This document shows, piece by piece, positions 19,605-31,200 of a stretch of 64,000 nucleotides of DNA. The stretch is taken from contig OU452219.1 in assembly GCA_911728455.2 (NCBI GenBank), positions 5,888,320-5,952,319 of the forward strand. Direction: 5' to 3'. Origin of the DNA: Marthasterias glacialis (lineage: Eukaryota > Echinodermata > Asteroidea > Forcipulatida > Asteriidae). Below the pieces are notes generated by a model that searched no databases, had not been told where the DNA came from, and saw only the letters and a list, made by a program, of their open reading frames with translations. Within the stretch, counting starts at the first letter, position 1. Each line of letters opens with the position of its first letter. The position numbers and the translations under genes are program-made.

Positions 19605-21449
19605 ATGGACAGAATGGATGACAAGACAGTGGTGTATCTTTCGTTGGTGTGTTTGTGGTGTTCACTTCACGTAGGAAGACTCCAGTTGGTCGCGATGGCT
19701 CAACGGACGCTGACTACAGAGATTCTAACACCAGAGGCAGATCGTAAGGAGGGCGAGCAAGTTCTTATGGAGTGTACCTCTACTAACTTTGATTTCCAGA
19801 ATTACTTCTTGGAATGGCAGAAGGAAAATATTACTTTGAGACAGGATGAAAGAACCGTCACATCCGATCCAAGATTTAGTTTATCCACAGGATATGAAAT
19901 GAATAATATGGTAATTATTGAACAACTGACTATAACTGGTGTCCACAGAGATGACTCTGGTGTATATACTTGTAATGTCATTAATAGGGAAGCCTCTGGT
20001 AACAACATCGCAGCCTCAGTACCTGTAACATTATCAGTGTTATACTTCCCTAGTGAGCACTTTCCTATATGCTCCCCTGCTGAACCCATTACAGTCAACG
20101 CTGGAACAGAGTTGAATATACAATGTTCATCAGAGGTCGGTAACCCACAAGTCATGATGGAGATTCAAACTAAATTCAATGATACATTCACCTTATCACA
20201 CCATGGTGATATGATATCAATGTCTTTAAATCTGATAGCACACGTTGACCATAACAGTGTCCTGTTTATATGCAACATTACATCCTGGTTGTATTTTCCC
20301 GATATGGCTCTGACTTGTCTCATCGGGCCAATCAATGTAACAGAGCCATCAGCAACACTCGTTACGGCATACCCGCAAACATCGAACACAACTCCCTCAA
20401 ATAATGTTACGGCTAAGGCAACCGTACCTGGTACCAATCCGGCAATCATTGCAGGTGCAGTTGCTGCAGGAGTGGTCATAATCATCATCATCATCATACT
20501 TCTGATCATACTCTGCCGGAGACGACCAGGACTCTTTAAAATGCAACAGTCGTCTGAGGCTAGCTCACCGATTACAACCCAAACGAGTACTGCGTCACCT
20601 CAGGACAAGAAATCGGATTCTTCTCAGCCGAATTTCAATGAAGATAACGGACTTGAAAAACACGATACCCAGACTAAAGCAGCCGACTTGGTTATACGTC
20701 ATGTACCTGAATCTATTGCATCTCTTCACACCGGCACAACGCTGCCACGTAGAGCAGAAGTACCCGACTCCAGTATAATATACGCCAAGCCACAAAAAGC
20801 AACTCATGATCATCGAGATTGTGTACCTGGAATCACGAATACTGCAGAGCAGAGTTACACCAATCCAATCTTTGATTCTAAGGACCATCCCAAAACGTCT
20901 GTCAAACCAGTGGCAAAGGTCCAACCTAACATGGCTGCTCCAAAAAAACCAGCTCCCTACAGACCCAAATCAGATCGCATCAGCAACACCAATGACAACC
21001 CAATCACATCACCGTCTCAAGCCCCCACAGAACCCTCACCAGTACACCCTGATTACTCTGCACCAGTAGCAGTACAACAAGACGAGTATGACGGAGGTGC
21101 AGTCACGCAGGAGGTAAAACCAAATGTGCCAAAGAAACCAGCTCTCTACAGACCCAAATCAGATCGCATCAGTAACACCAATGACAGCCAAACCTCAGCA
21201 CCGTCTCAAGCCCCAGAGCATGCAAAGCACGAAAGACAAGAGACCAGTCCAACCCCCTTGGATGTTGCCTATGCCCAAGTATCTGTTCCCAATCGGCAAA
21301 GCAGCAGTACCAGCCAAAGACTTGCGGAAGACATTACATATGCCGAGTTGGATCTGACGTCACACACGTCTCAAGATGATGGGGTCAAACCCTCATCGTC
21401 AGCAGTTGATACAATGTATGCAACTGTGAAAACACAAAATAACATTTGA
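19605..21449 (+). CDS. Ig-family receptor with ITIM/ITSM tail, 614 aa
   Basis: This is the closest relative of the gene at 12954. The signal peptide starts at Met1 or at Met4, the start shared with paralogues. V-like Ig domain: Cys57, Trp71, DDSGVYTC ending at Cys123. Second Ig domain: Cys174-Cys223 with outer Cys156 and Cys238. N-glycosylation sites lie in a longer Thr-rich stalk. A very Ile-rich membrane helix (about 280-304) precedes CRRR. Tail: Y393 (IYAKP), Y418 (SYTNP), Y556 (VAYAQV), Y579 (ITYAEL) and Y605 (TMYATV). Compared with 12954 it lacks about ten residues after YTNPxFDSK. It carries a tandem duplication of the Pro-rich motif: PKKPAPYRPKSDRIS at 446 and PKKPALYRPKSDRIS 63 residues later. 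Predicted inhibitory surface receptor; ligand unknown. Confidence 0.9.
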   Translation: MDRMDDKTVVYLSLVCLWCSLHVGRLQLVAMAQRTLTTEILTPEADRKEGEQVLMECTSTNFDFQNYFLEWQKENITLRQDERTVTSDPRFSLSTGYEMNNMVIIEQLTITGVHRDDSGVYTCNVINREASGNNIAASVPVTLSVLYFPSEHFPICSPAEPITVNAGTELNIQCSSEVGNPQVMMEIQTKFNDTFTLSHHGDMISMSLNLIAHVDHNSVLFICNITSWLYFPDMALTCLIGPINVTEPSATLVTAYPQTSNTTPSNNVTAKATVPGTNPAIIAGAVAAGVVIIIIIIILLIILCRRRPGLFKMQQSSEASSPITTQTSTASPQDKKSDSSQPNFNEDNGLEKHDTQTKAADLVIRHVPESIASLHTGTTLPRRAEVPDSSIIYAKPQKATHDHRDCVPGITNTAEQSYTNPIFDSKDHPKTSVKPVAKVQPNMAAPKKPAPYRPKSDRISNTNDNPITSPSQAPTEPSPVHPDYSAPVAVQQDEYDGGAVTQEVKPNVPKKPALYRPKSDRISNTNDSQTSAPSQAPEHAKHERQETSPTPLDVAYAQVSVPNRQSSSTSQRLAEDITYAELDLTSHTSQDDGVKPSSSAVDTMYATVKTQNNI

Positions 21450-21696
21450 CGTGAATACCAAAACATATTTCAGGTTGGATGCCAAATTTGTGACAAGGCG
21501 GTAAGATCGTAGCTCTTGCTCTCGTTTACGTAAACAAGGTGAACATAAAATGGATTTAATGGTCCCATTTTAACAACATTGCTCATTTTAATGAATGCGT
21601 TCTAATAACTCTCCATAGTTTATAAATTGTGGGAGACCAATATCGTCTGAATACTCAGTATGACAATTGTATAAGTGCATTATCTTGATTCCTGAA

Positions 21697-21702
21697 AATA
21701 AA
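21697..21702 (+). promoter_or_regulatory. Poly(A) signal of receptor gene (19605)
   Basis: AATAAA lies in the same 3' UTR context as at 14863. Two bases further on, the sequence switches to a stray receptor tail. Confidence 0.55.
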
Positions 21703-21703
21703 T

Positions 21704-21760
21704 CATCGTCTGCAGTTGATGTCACGATGTACGCGAGTGTGATGAAAACTAGCTAACATT
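21704..21760 (+). pseudogene. Receptor tail remnant
   Basis: Reads SSAVDVTMYASVMKTS then TAG, matching the SSAVDTxYATVKTQ end of the intact genes. It is joined directly behind the AATAAATC of the gene at 19605, which marks a duplication or deletion breakpoint. Confidence 0.7.
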
Positions 21761-21770
21761 TCACATGAAG

Positions 21771-22044
21771 TCCTAAACGATATACAGGTTTGACGCCACG
21801 ATTCATTCACCATGGTGGATTTGTTTCACCGATATCAATTAACATAAAAATAACACCAGATTGTTCTGATGCAAGAGCGGGCCCTTAAATATAACACCTG
21901 CATTTAGATTTAAACCTTAATAGCTATGAGGATAAGTGGTAGTTAATTCTAAAAAAAAACTATAGGCGAAAATCAACCATTCATAAAATAAAATACACAG
22001 AGTGAAATGCCTCAAAGCTTATTCATTATACCAAACACTTGGAA
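21771..22044. other. Spacer, nothing recognised
   Basis: AT-rich sequence beyond the end of the receptor array. No exon or repeat identified. Confidence 0.35.
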
Positions 22045-22219
<175 letters not shown>

Positions 22220-22819
22220 TGCTTTTTTACAGAAACTGTCTTGACTTTTTAAAAGATGCAATCGAGTATGTAATGGAAAATCTACAATCATTGTGTCCAA
22301 AGAAATGTTTGTAGTTGTCTAACAGTCTTACTTCTATTACAGCTAAGCCTGAAACAGTTTTAACATGAAGTGCTCTCATGTGGAGGAAAGAGTTTACTGG
22401 ATGTGCTAATTTCAAAATAAAATTGATTGCAAACCGATTCGAAGCATTTGTGAACAAATGAAACGAAACAATGTTAATTTTGTTTACTATTCATAAGAAT
22501 TTGTTGAAACAAAACCAATGTGTTTGGGTTTCCCCGACGAAAGTGTCAGTAAAAATGGATAATTTGATTGGGATATAAATATTAGAATGTTATATCGAAT
22601 TGCTTGTCAGCATGGCAGAAAAAACATAAAATAAAAACAAAAATTTCTGTATGCACTTCCGGTTTGGACATAAAATATGGTCTAAAAAACAGTACAAACA
22701 ATAATACCAGACCTTTATTTTGACGCTATGATTTAAATCCTCACATGTTGCGCTTTCTCGGACATGAAGTTTAAATAAAATTAAATAATAAAACAATAAA
22801 CAAATGTAAAAAAAAATTG

Positions 22820-23170
22820 TTTTAATAAAAAAAAACCGCACGCCTTCTCTCGCTGTATATGATTTTGTGGCCATTATAATGGGGTTGGATTTATGGATTT
22901 TCTTTAAAGCAAATGCTAGATCCGATTGTTTGCCGATTTAGATTTGATTTTAAAAAGCTATTTGTATAGATTCGAGAAAGTTACAAGCTTTTATTTAAGG
23001 TATTGCACACAACAAATCCACCAATGATTAGTGGAAGTTATTTTAAAAACTGAAAATGAATTATTGTCGGGATCCCGACATTATATTCACGTCCATTAAC
23101 TGTCACGTACAAACAGTTTTGCATGTTACTTGTATTTTGTGCATTGTCCGTGGCATATGCAAAAGTTGTT
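22820..23170. repeat. Dispersed repeat, inverse of 1185-1440
   Basis: Shared words in opposite orientation include TTCGAGAAAGTTACAAGCTT and TCCATTAA. The right end (GTATTTTGTGCATTGTCCGTGGCATAT) recurs at 50393-50420. No coding capacity was recognised. The remainder to 24120 is AT-rich with nothing identified. Confidence 0.5.
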
Positions 23171-24123
23171 GTCTGTTTTTCATTTTGAATCAGCATTATC
23201 TGTCAAAATTTCGTTCTGGAAAAATACACATTTAAAATAATAATAATTATTATTATTTTGTGAAAAATCGGGCTATTTAACTTTTAAAGATAGACGATTA
23301 GGCTAATTTTCAACATGTACATGTATGTTTTTTTATTTTTTTTTATTATAAAGCATTACTTCCTCAAGCATGTGGACAACATTGTCAAAAACAAGTTTTC
23401 ACACTTTTATGTTCACCAATATACATGTACATGAAATAACCCTTTGAATGTTTGAGCTCACTCGGTCAAGTTGTGTGTTAATCTCAGTCATGTTTTGTGT
23501 TAATCTCGGTTAAGTTGTGTGTTAATCTGTGAACATTTATATTTTCACTCTTACCAATGTTGTGCATCATGTAAAAATAATAAAGCCTTGAAAAACTGTT
23601 CTTTCCAACATAGGTTGAAAGTTAACTTGCATTTATTATAGTTATCTTAATTTGTATGTTATACAATTTGAAGTTTGTAAAACTCCTGCATCGTATTTCA
23701 ATGTGATTTAGATTAGGATTTTTGGCTGATATAGAAAAGAGAGCAAAACGAAAGAATACAAAAATACTTAAATATAATATAAGCCTAAAAATTGTTTTTA
23801 TTATATTGGTGATAAAGTCGGCTTTTATAAGTTTATCAAGCACATTTAATTTGGCCGTTTCTGAGCAACACTGTACATTAAAAAATAGTTTAAGCCTTTT
23901 GTAAATTTAGCGAGTGCCGTCATTATGTTTTGGTTTCTACGTGGAGCATTGGCAAATGTATACTTTAAAAGTATTTAGTGAGCAGTAAACGAAGGGTGTA
24001 AAGTGTTTTTATGAAAAATAAATAATAACCGAGAGCAAGCTAACTGAGAGAAATAGTCACTGATCCATTAATAAGTCATTGGTGAGTGTGTGTGTAATTT
24101 TCATCAGACACATAATGTAGGGG

Positions 24124-24191
24124 CCCTCAACTAGAATCAGCAAACAAAATGAAACCGGATTACATGTATTTGCTGATTCTGTACTTGAGGG
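24124..24191. mobile_element. 68-bp imperfect hairpin
   Basis: CCCTCAACTAGAATCAGCAAA faces TTTGCTGATTCTGTACTTGAGGG across a short loop. It is likely a minimal foldback or MITE. Confidence 0.5.
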
Positions 24192-24745
24192 AAGTTTCCG
24201 AATCGACGGCTTCATTTGTCGCCTTTGGTCTTCAGAGGGAGCTACGCGGTAATACAACTTGCAAAAGGAGAGATTTGGGGCGATAAAAATACATGCATCT
24301 TCCGAAAGCAAACCTTTTTCAAGCCAAGCGACTGTTTCAGGTCTGGGCACCCTCGTATAGATGATCATGCAGTCATCGTACTGCTATCTAACCCTGCCCA
24401 TGAAAACTTAAGCAACAATGAAATACATTTTGTTGTCTTAAAAAATATGCGGTACTGCGAACAAACTAATTATGTAAATACAATGCATGACCCCCACCAC
24501 CACCCCGTCGAATTAACTCATTAACCCAGAATTTCTCCTCAATCACTGGGGCAAGTTGTTTTTAGCGACAAAGCAACCAGTGTACAATCTGCGAAAGGAA
24601 TCCTTTTGTAAAACACGTCTAATTTTTTCTAACAACGTCTCTCAGTGCATTTTCTTCTAGGATATTGCCTGGAACAAGTTGCCTGTACTTGCCTGTGTGA
24701 CGGAGCCGTAGACCGACCCAAAGAAAATGGGCGCGGCCTCAAAAT

Positions 24746-25199
24746 AGACTGGTTCCCGGTCCCTACATCGTTCTCTTCTGTCTGTATTATTTTAGGGAGC
24801 AGTAAGTAGCTACTACCGATATGGCGCTTTTGATAGGCCCTCGATTGCGCGGGCGCAGGAATAATTTTCTAGTTTTAGAGATGACGTTGGCTATGCTCGT
24901 GACGAGTGCATGTTGTTGCTTGACACTTACACACGTGTGTATCGTAACCCCCACATAGTGAACCAATCTTCAACATTAAAATTCAAGCTAACTTTAGAAG
25001 AACAGCCTAGTCTACGATGGGAGATTCTGTGTCCGTCTTGTTTTGTGTACAGGCCGCATTGCATTATGGGCTAAATCTAATTAGCATATAAGGGGCCTAC
25101 CTGGCAGAAATCTGCCAGGTAATATACTAAAGTTTATTACCCGCTACCGGTCTCTATACCAGTCAGAACGAAAACGATGTAGGGACCGGGAACCAGTCT
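24746..25199. mobile_element. 454-bp inverted-repeat element just upstream of the CBM9-like gene
   Basis: Perfect 27-bp inverted ends start AGACTGGTTCCCGGTCCC at left and finish with its complement at right. Similarity continues inward (TTCTG tracts). It contains TTAGCATATAAGGGGCC, a possible TATA-like element, and a small CCTGGCAGAAATCTGCCAGG palindrome. It ends 51 bp before the ATG at 25251. Confidence 0.85.
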
Positions 25200-25250
25200 T
25201 TGCCTCAGAAAGCCACGGGTTGGTGTTTCCGCTTGGTGGCGCTTTTCATC

Positions 25251-28200
25251 ATGGCAGCCTCCATTGAGAAATTTCCTTCGTTCTACGACTCCAAATTAAG
25301 TACAAAAATATGTATAATTGTCTTTGTATTAGCCATACTTTTCTCACAGATTGACCTTGTGATATGTTCTCCATTCTGTGGCACTCTCCCATTACCTCGG
25401 ACGTACATAGTGTATCGTCTGGAACCTAGTGAAGTCATTCATGTCGATGGAAAACTGGATGAGGAAGCGTGGACTGAAGTTGCACCGACTGAATCATTTG
25501 TTGGTGGGTAACTTAACATATTATTTGTAACAATATAATGACCAAAGCTCAAAAAATAGTCCTGATGATGTGGGGAGGGGAATATGGGGGGCTCGGGGAG
25601 GGGGTGGGGCTCGGAAGGTGGGGGATGAAATGAAACTTTACACTGCCTGCCGCGGCAACAATGCTGTAATACTTTGTCCATGGAGGAAGAAATTCCTCCA
25701 TGCTTTAACTACCGTCAATTTGTCTCCCTTAACCATAATTTAGGTGATTATAATCCTTGCCTGTCTGCGTGATGAAATGTCTGCTTGATTTTTTTCAAAA
25801 GTCAGTAGTTAGCATTTTAGCTAACAATTCCTTGCAAATGCAAAGAATGAATAAAAGGGATATAAAGTCCAACATCATTCAGAAAATGAAAAACCCTTTG
25901 AAAATTGTAGTCGGATATTGAAATAATATCTAAGGTGCTGTTACTGGACATTTGTAATCTTAGGTGGTGATAAAACAATAGGAATGTACAATTTCAACGC
26001 AAAGATTATATAGAGAAGCCTGAAGCTGTTGGAAGATCAAGACTTGTTTTGATAATCGTAATCCTCCATGGATGGAGGGTTATGATTGTTGCTACTAGAT
26101 CAAGGCATAAGACGCTAAAGAGTATGACTAGTGCACCTAGCCTCGGCAGGGCTGACGGGTAGCCAGGCAAACAGACCAATGGCTCAAACACTGCTGTAGT
26201 GAAGCTAACTGGTTCCAGTCCTTTCCTAGTTTTCTTTCTCTTGTTTAATTTTGCTATGTTGCCTTGTTAATGCATTTAGTAATATTTGCTCCGTCACTTT
26301 TCAAAACTCCCCCTTTTTTTACTTTTATTATTATTTGTAATTTATTATCTTTGTCATTATTATTTCCCATTACAGCGTATTCCCCTCTGAGTATAATTGT
26401 CCTTATTTTGTTCATGTTTGTTCGTCTGTTTTTGTGGCTGTCTTGTTTTTTTTTTATTTTGTTATCTAATCAGGCATGCAACTTGTCAGCTGATCAGCAC
26501 TGATTTCTTTTTTTTTTCTTCACTTTGCTGCCATAGAAAAAGGAAAACACTGTACAAAGTTATGTGTGTTTGGCTATTTCCTCGGTTTTTTAAATTGCAA
26601 AGTTTCATACCTGCTAATGTGTCTTTTTGTTTTTGTCTGATGAGCATTTTATTATAAGCCTATTTATTTCTGGTTTCTGAAAATGCTCCCATATTGGTTT
26701 CCTCTCAATCAATTATTTTTTTTGTTTAAACAAAATTCAGTCATTGGATCATTCCTTAATTTCTTGATCTGATTTATTTTACATTTTACTGTATTTTATT
26801 ATAATGACTACGTGTGTGAATGTTTCTTTTTCACCAATTAAACCTATATGTAAATGAATGTTCATTTTGAATTGAATTGAATTGTATTGAATCCTCACTT
26901 AGCCATGCGCCAAAAGGGAAACTATTAAGTGGGAATTTTAAGTTTATATAATAGTTAAATATTTTTATTGATTGACAATATTCATAACCCTCAGGTCTGG
27001 AACTAGAGAGTGTTATGGTCATCTCAATTTTATAGACATGCATCTATATATGCAGCAAAAAACAACACTATAATTGAAGAGACTGTTTTAATTCTAATTG
27101 ACCTGTAATTGTCAAAATGACATCTTCAATAGATATTAAAGATTTTGCTGAGCAAGCGTTTTGCCAAATTAAAAAAAAAAATGAAACTTCACATTATTTG
27201 TATTTATTTTCTCCAGACATCCAGGGTTCAGATTTTCCCGCCCCTCGTCTTAATACCTGGGCTAAGCTGAGGTTTGATGATAAATATCTGTACATCGCTG
27301 GCTACCTACAGGAAAAAGATGTCTTCGCTAATCAAACCAAACATGATTCTGTAGGTACGTACCTGTAAATGTGATAATGAGTTCAGTCAGTGGTATGACA
27401 CAGCGTGCTTTCCTGAACCTGGTTAAGAACATTAATATCAATTAGTGTAAAAGGAAAACAAACTTTAATGTAGATGAATCCACATGACAGTCATGTGCCA
27501 CCATTACTGGGTTGGCACTAGTCCATACGCTAGTTAATTTTTTGGCTCATCACAGGCACATCTGACCAATGATGTTGAAGCAACTAGAGAGAGGTGGATA
27601 GAGAGGTGGATCTGGCACAGTGTCATTTTATGATTTCGTTTTCAAAGTTACAATGGTTGATGAACACAAAACTTGGTTTGATGGATAGGGTTAACTTCAA
27701 GAAGTGGGGCATAGCTTAGCTTATGAATTATTTAATTTAAGTGCTGCATTATATTTATTTATGTATAGTTACAGTGAAACATTTTCCATTTAATTTTTAA
27801 ACCAAATACTGTTTTGCACTCGGAACATCTTGATTATGGATCCTTTTTTCTGTTTACTTTTCAGTTTTCCAGGACAACGACTTTGAGGTATGTATAATTT
27901 TTCTTGTTAAATTTGAAAGTATTTCTGCAACTTGTTGAAAGTTTGCTTTAATATGTTTTTCCCCATCATTTCTAGGTTTTCACAGATCCAGATTGGAGTA
28001 CCCACTGGTGAGTTTATTTTCCTATTCACCTCATTCTCAGGCCCATTGTCCTCTTCTTGTGTATAATAGAGTTATCTTAAAAATTCCTTTTATCCTACTT
28101 TAGTTAGAATGTTTGTTTATTTATCACAGAGTGAGGTTTAATATTGCTATAGCTGTTTATATCAGGGCCACAATTTGATTCTCCTCCTTAATTAACTCTA

Positions 28201-31200
28201 TATCAAGCTTCAAGTTGTAAATACTTTATTTTGTTGTCCACTTTTTGGGTATAAAATGTAGATATTTACACAAATGATCCCTCCATTGAGTTGTGGTTTT
28301 GGGAAAAAACAGATGTTGTAACAATTCAATGTTTCTGTACTCGGAGCATTCTGATCAGAACATCAAATTGGGACAATACTAGTTTCTTTCACACCATCAC
28401 ATCTCATGGAGAGATGATTTTCACGGTGTTCACGCAAACCGTACTAGATTCTTCTCCTATCGTTCAAAGTTTCGAAACCTACTTGCATTTCATACTTGAC
28501 GTGGATTTATTCTCCCTCTAACACATGACAGGTATAAAGAGTTTGAAATCAATGCAATAAACACAACATGGGATCTCATTTTGAATAAGGTAAGAGTCTG
28601 TGTGTCTGGGACCAGAGAGAAGAATGTGTATAGAACAGAGGCATAGCAATATGAGGAACTTAAGCAAGAAATCTCATCTGTCTGTATTTTAAGTGATCAC
28701 TATCTTCAAAATCATTTGCAGAAAATGCACACTTTTTCTACTTTGGCCTTGTTTAATATAGCTAAGTATAAAGTGTAATTAAAGTATCCTAAGTTAAAGT
28801 TTGCAGCAGCACCATGTGATATTCTCTCTTGAGTTGCGTTGGCTCTGCCAGAAAAGAGCTTGTTGTCAAAATTCTTGAGAATGCTTCTGGTAGGAAACGT
28901 TGAGTGAAACAACCAGCTGTTTTCAAAGCTGGAACACTACTCAAGAGAGATTATGACATGGTGCTGCCACATTCCTCACTTATTATTTACCAAAACCAAG
29001 AGAAAGGAGTTGGAGTCGGTTGTTAAGAAAAACGTGTGGGGTTTCCGTCCAAAAGGTCAACTTCTTCAAAATGCTTTATGTTCACAAACCTTTACTTGTA
29101 TGGTGTGTTTCCTTTAGTTTGTATCTCTCTTCACAGAGGTAAGGTAGTTTTGAATGAAGGCACCTCATGATATAACCTCTTCGTTACAGCCTTACATTAA
29201 TGGCGGCTCCCCGAATAGCAGTTTTGAGATGCCTACAATGAAGACCGCCATCTTTGTTGATGGACCAATCAACAATCCTCTTATCAATGGTAAGAATCAC
29301 ATGTACAAAATCTGAGATATTTCATTTCTATACTCTTGGTTGCTTGTTGGAGGACATAAATCCACCAACAGAGGGCGCGTTGTACATTGCTACCCCTCTT
29401 CAATTTTGAAGTTGCATTTTCAGTTGGTTGATGAGTTATGAATCAAATTTCATTGAACTGGAATTAAGCAATAGTTTTAAGCTCCTTGCTATCAATATTG
29501 TCACGTATACAACTAGAAACATGTGACAAATGTTTGAAAATAATGCAGACTTCACAGTTCTCTCTTCATTAGAAATTTATCATCTTAAAGACAAAGTACC
29601 GAGTTGGTAAATAGCTATAAAACAAACTTCTTTATTTTCACTCTGGAAGCTCATTTATTATGAAGTTCCTACCAGCACCAATCCCCCAGAGAAATGTTAT
29701 GTCTGAAATACTGTCAAAGTCAAGGAATTGGCACTTTAAGACCCCACAAATTACTGCTGCTTATTTTGATTTGTGCAATTGAAATAAGCCACATATGACG
29801 TTGGACAAAATATCTTACAATACATCTAACGTGACAATCAAATTCGATGAAATTTCACAGGCTCTTTGTATGGGGTGTAGTTTGTTGAAAACTAGAGGAC
29901 AGAAATTATTGAACTCTTCCATAAAACAGTGATTCCTTTAACTTTATCACCTTCTTTTTAAAAAAATATGCTATTTTTAAACACTTCTAAGATGAAATTT
30001 TCATGTATTTTGTTCTTTCTTTCAGATTCGTACTGGACAGTTGAGATCGCTATGCCGTTGAAAGATCTTGTTGTACGTGACACCGTGGCCAGGGCACCAC
30101 CTAAAAATGGGGACCAGTGGAGAATCAATTTCAGCAGGTTGGTCACTAACCTCCATTATTCTACATTTACCAATGGTTAGTTTTTTAAATCATGGATCCC
30201 TCTTTAAAATGCCATTAACTGATGAAATTCCTGTTTGAGTTGTTTATAAAGGACTCTTTGAAACAGCGTGTTACACTGTTTGACTTTTATATTTAAGTAA
30301 TAAATGGCATTCGGGTTAGCTCAGTGTGGTTTTTACCCTACCTTTCACCTCTGAGGTCCCCAGATCAAATGCCAGACCGGAGCCTTGCATGTTGATTGGG
30401 CTTTCAGTCCCTACCTGATTGTGTGGGTTTTCCCTATTTGGGGTTTTCCTCCCACATCTAAAACTGACATTTCTTCATCATCTTCTCTACACAGGTATCT
30501 TCACCTACGGGTCACAGTGCAAGTCACTTTTGAGTATCCCTTGGTGTCAATACCACAAACGTATAATCTATGTTTTACCCAGGGAACACAATATACTTTC
30601 TCCCTTGTTGTCAATTTCTTCTGTATTAAGATGATTGTTTGATGTTTGCCTTTCTATTCCTAGTTGTTTCTTTCCTTCTTTGTTTTTCAGGCTTGTTATA
30701 CACAGTTGTCAGTTTTATTCTTCTATTGCAATGATTTCTATTCAAACAAAATGAAAATGTGTTTTTCCCCAGTGTGTCAGTTATTTAGTATGATTTTGTA
30801 ATTGATATATGAATGACAATGTACAAATGTTTGTAACTGTTTTATTCCATTTGTAAGGTCTGTTGTAACCAAAAGGTTCAAAATAAAACTTGGAAATAGT
30901 GTTTTTTATTTGTTTACAGTTGTATTTAAATAGCTGTTGATGTAATTTGTTCACAGAGTTGAGTGGCATGTGAGGAATGTAAACGGACACTATGAAAAGG
31001 TAATTTTGTTCAATTGGTCAGGGGTCACGAAGAAAAGTTTAAGTAGGTTTTGAAACTTTGCATAGAGATACAATCTAGTAAGCTTTGCGGTAATACTATG
31101 TACATGAGTAGGATTTGAAACTTTGTAAGGTTTGTGGTAACACAATGTACATGAAATCTCTCTTATGAGTTGCAGTGGTTCTGGAAAGAGCCAGTGATGT

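Noticed and set aside
19381..19674. 97-residue frame over the start of the receptor gene at 19605
   Set aside because: It covers the 5' block and the receptor leader in the wrong frame; paralogues do not keep this frame open.
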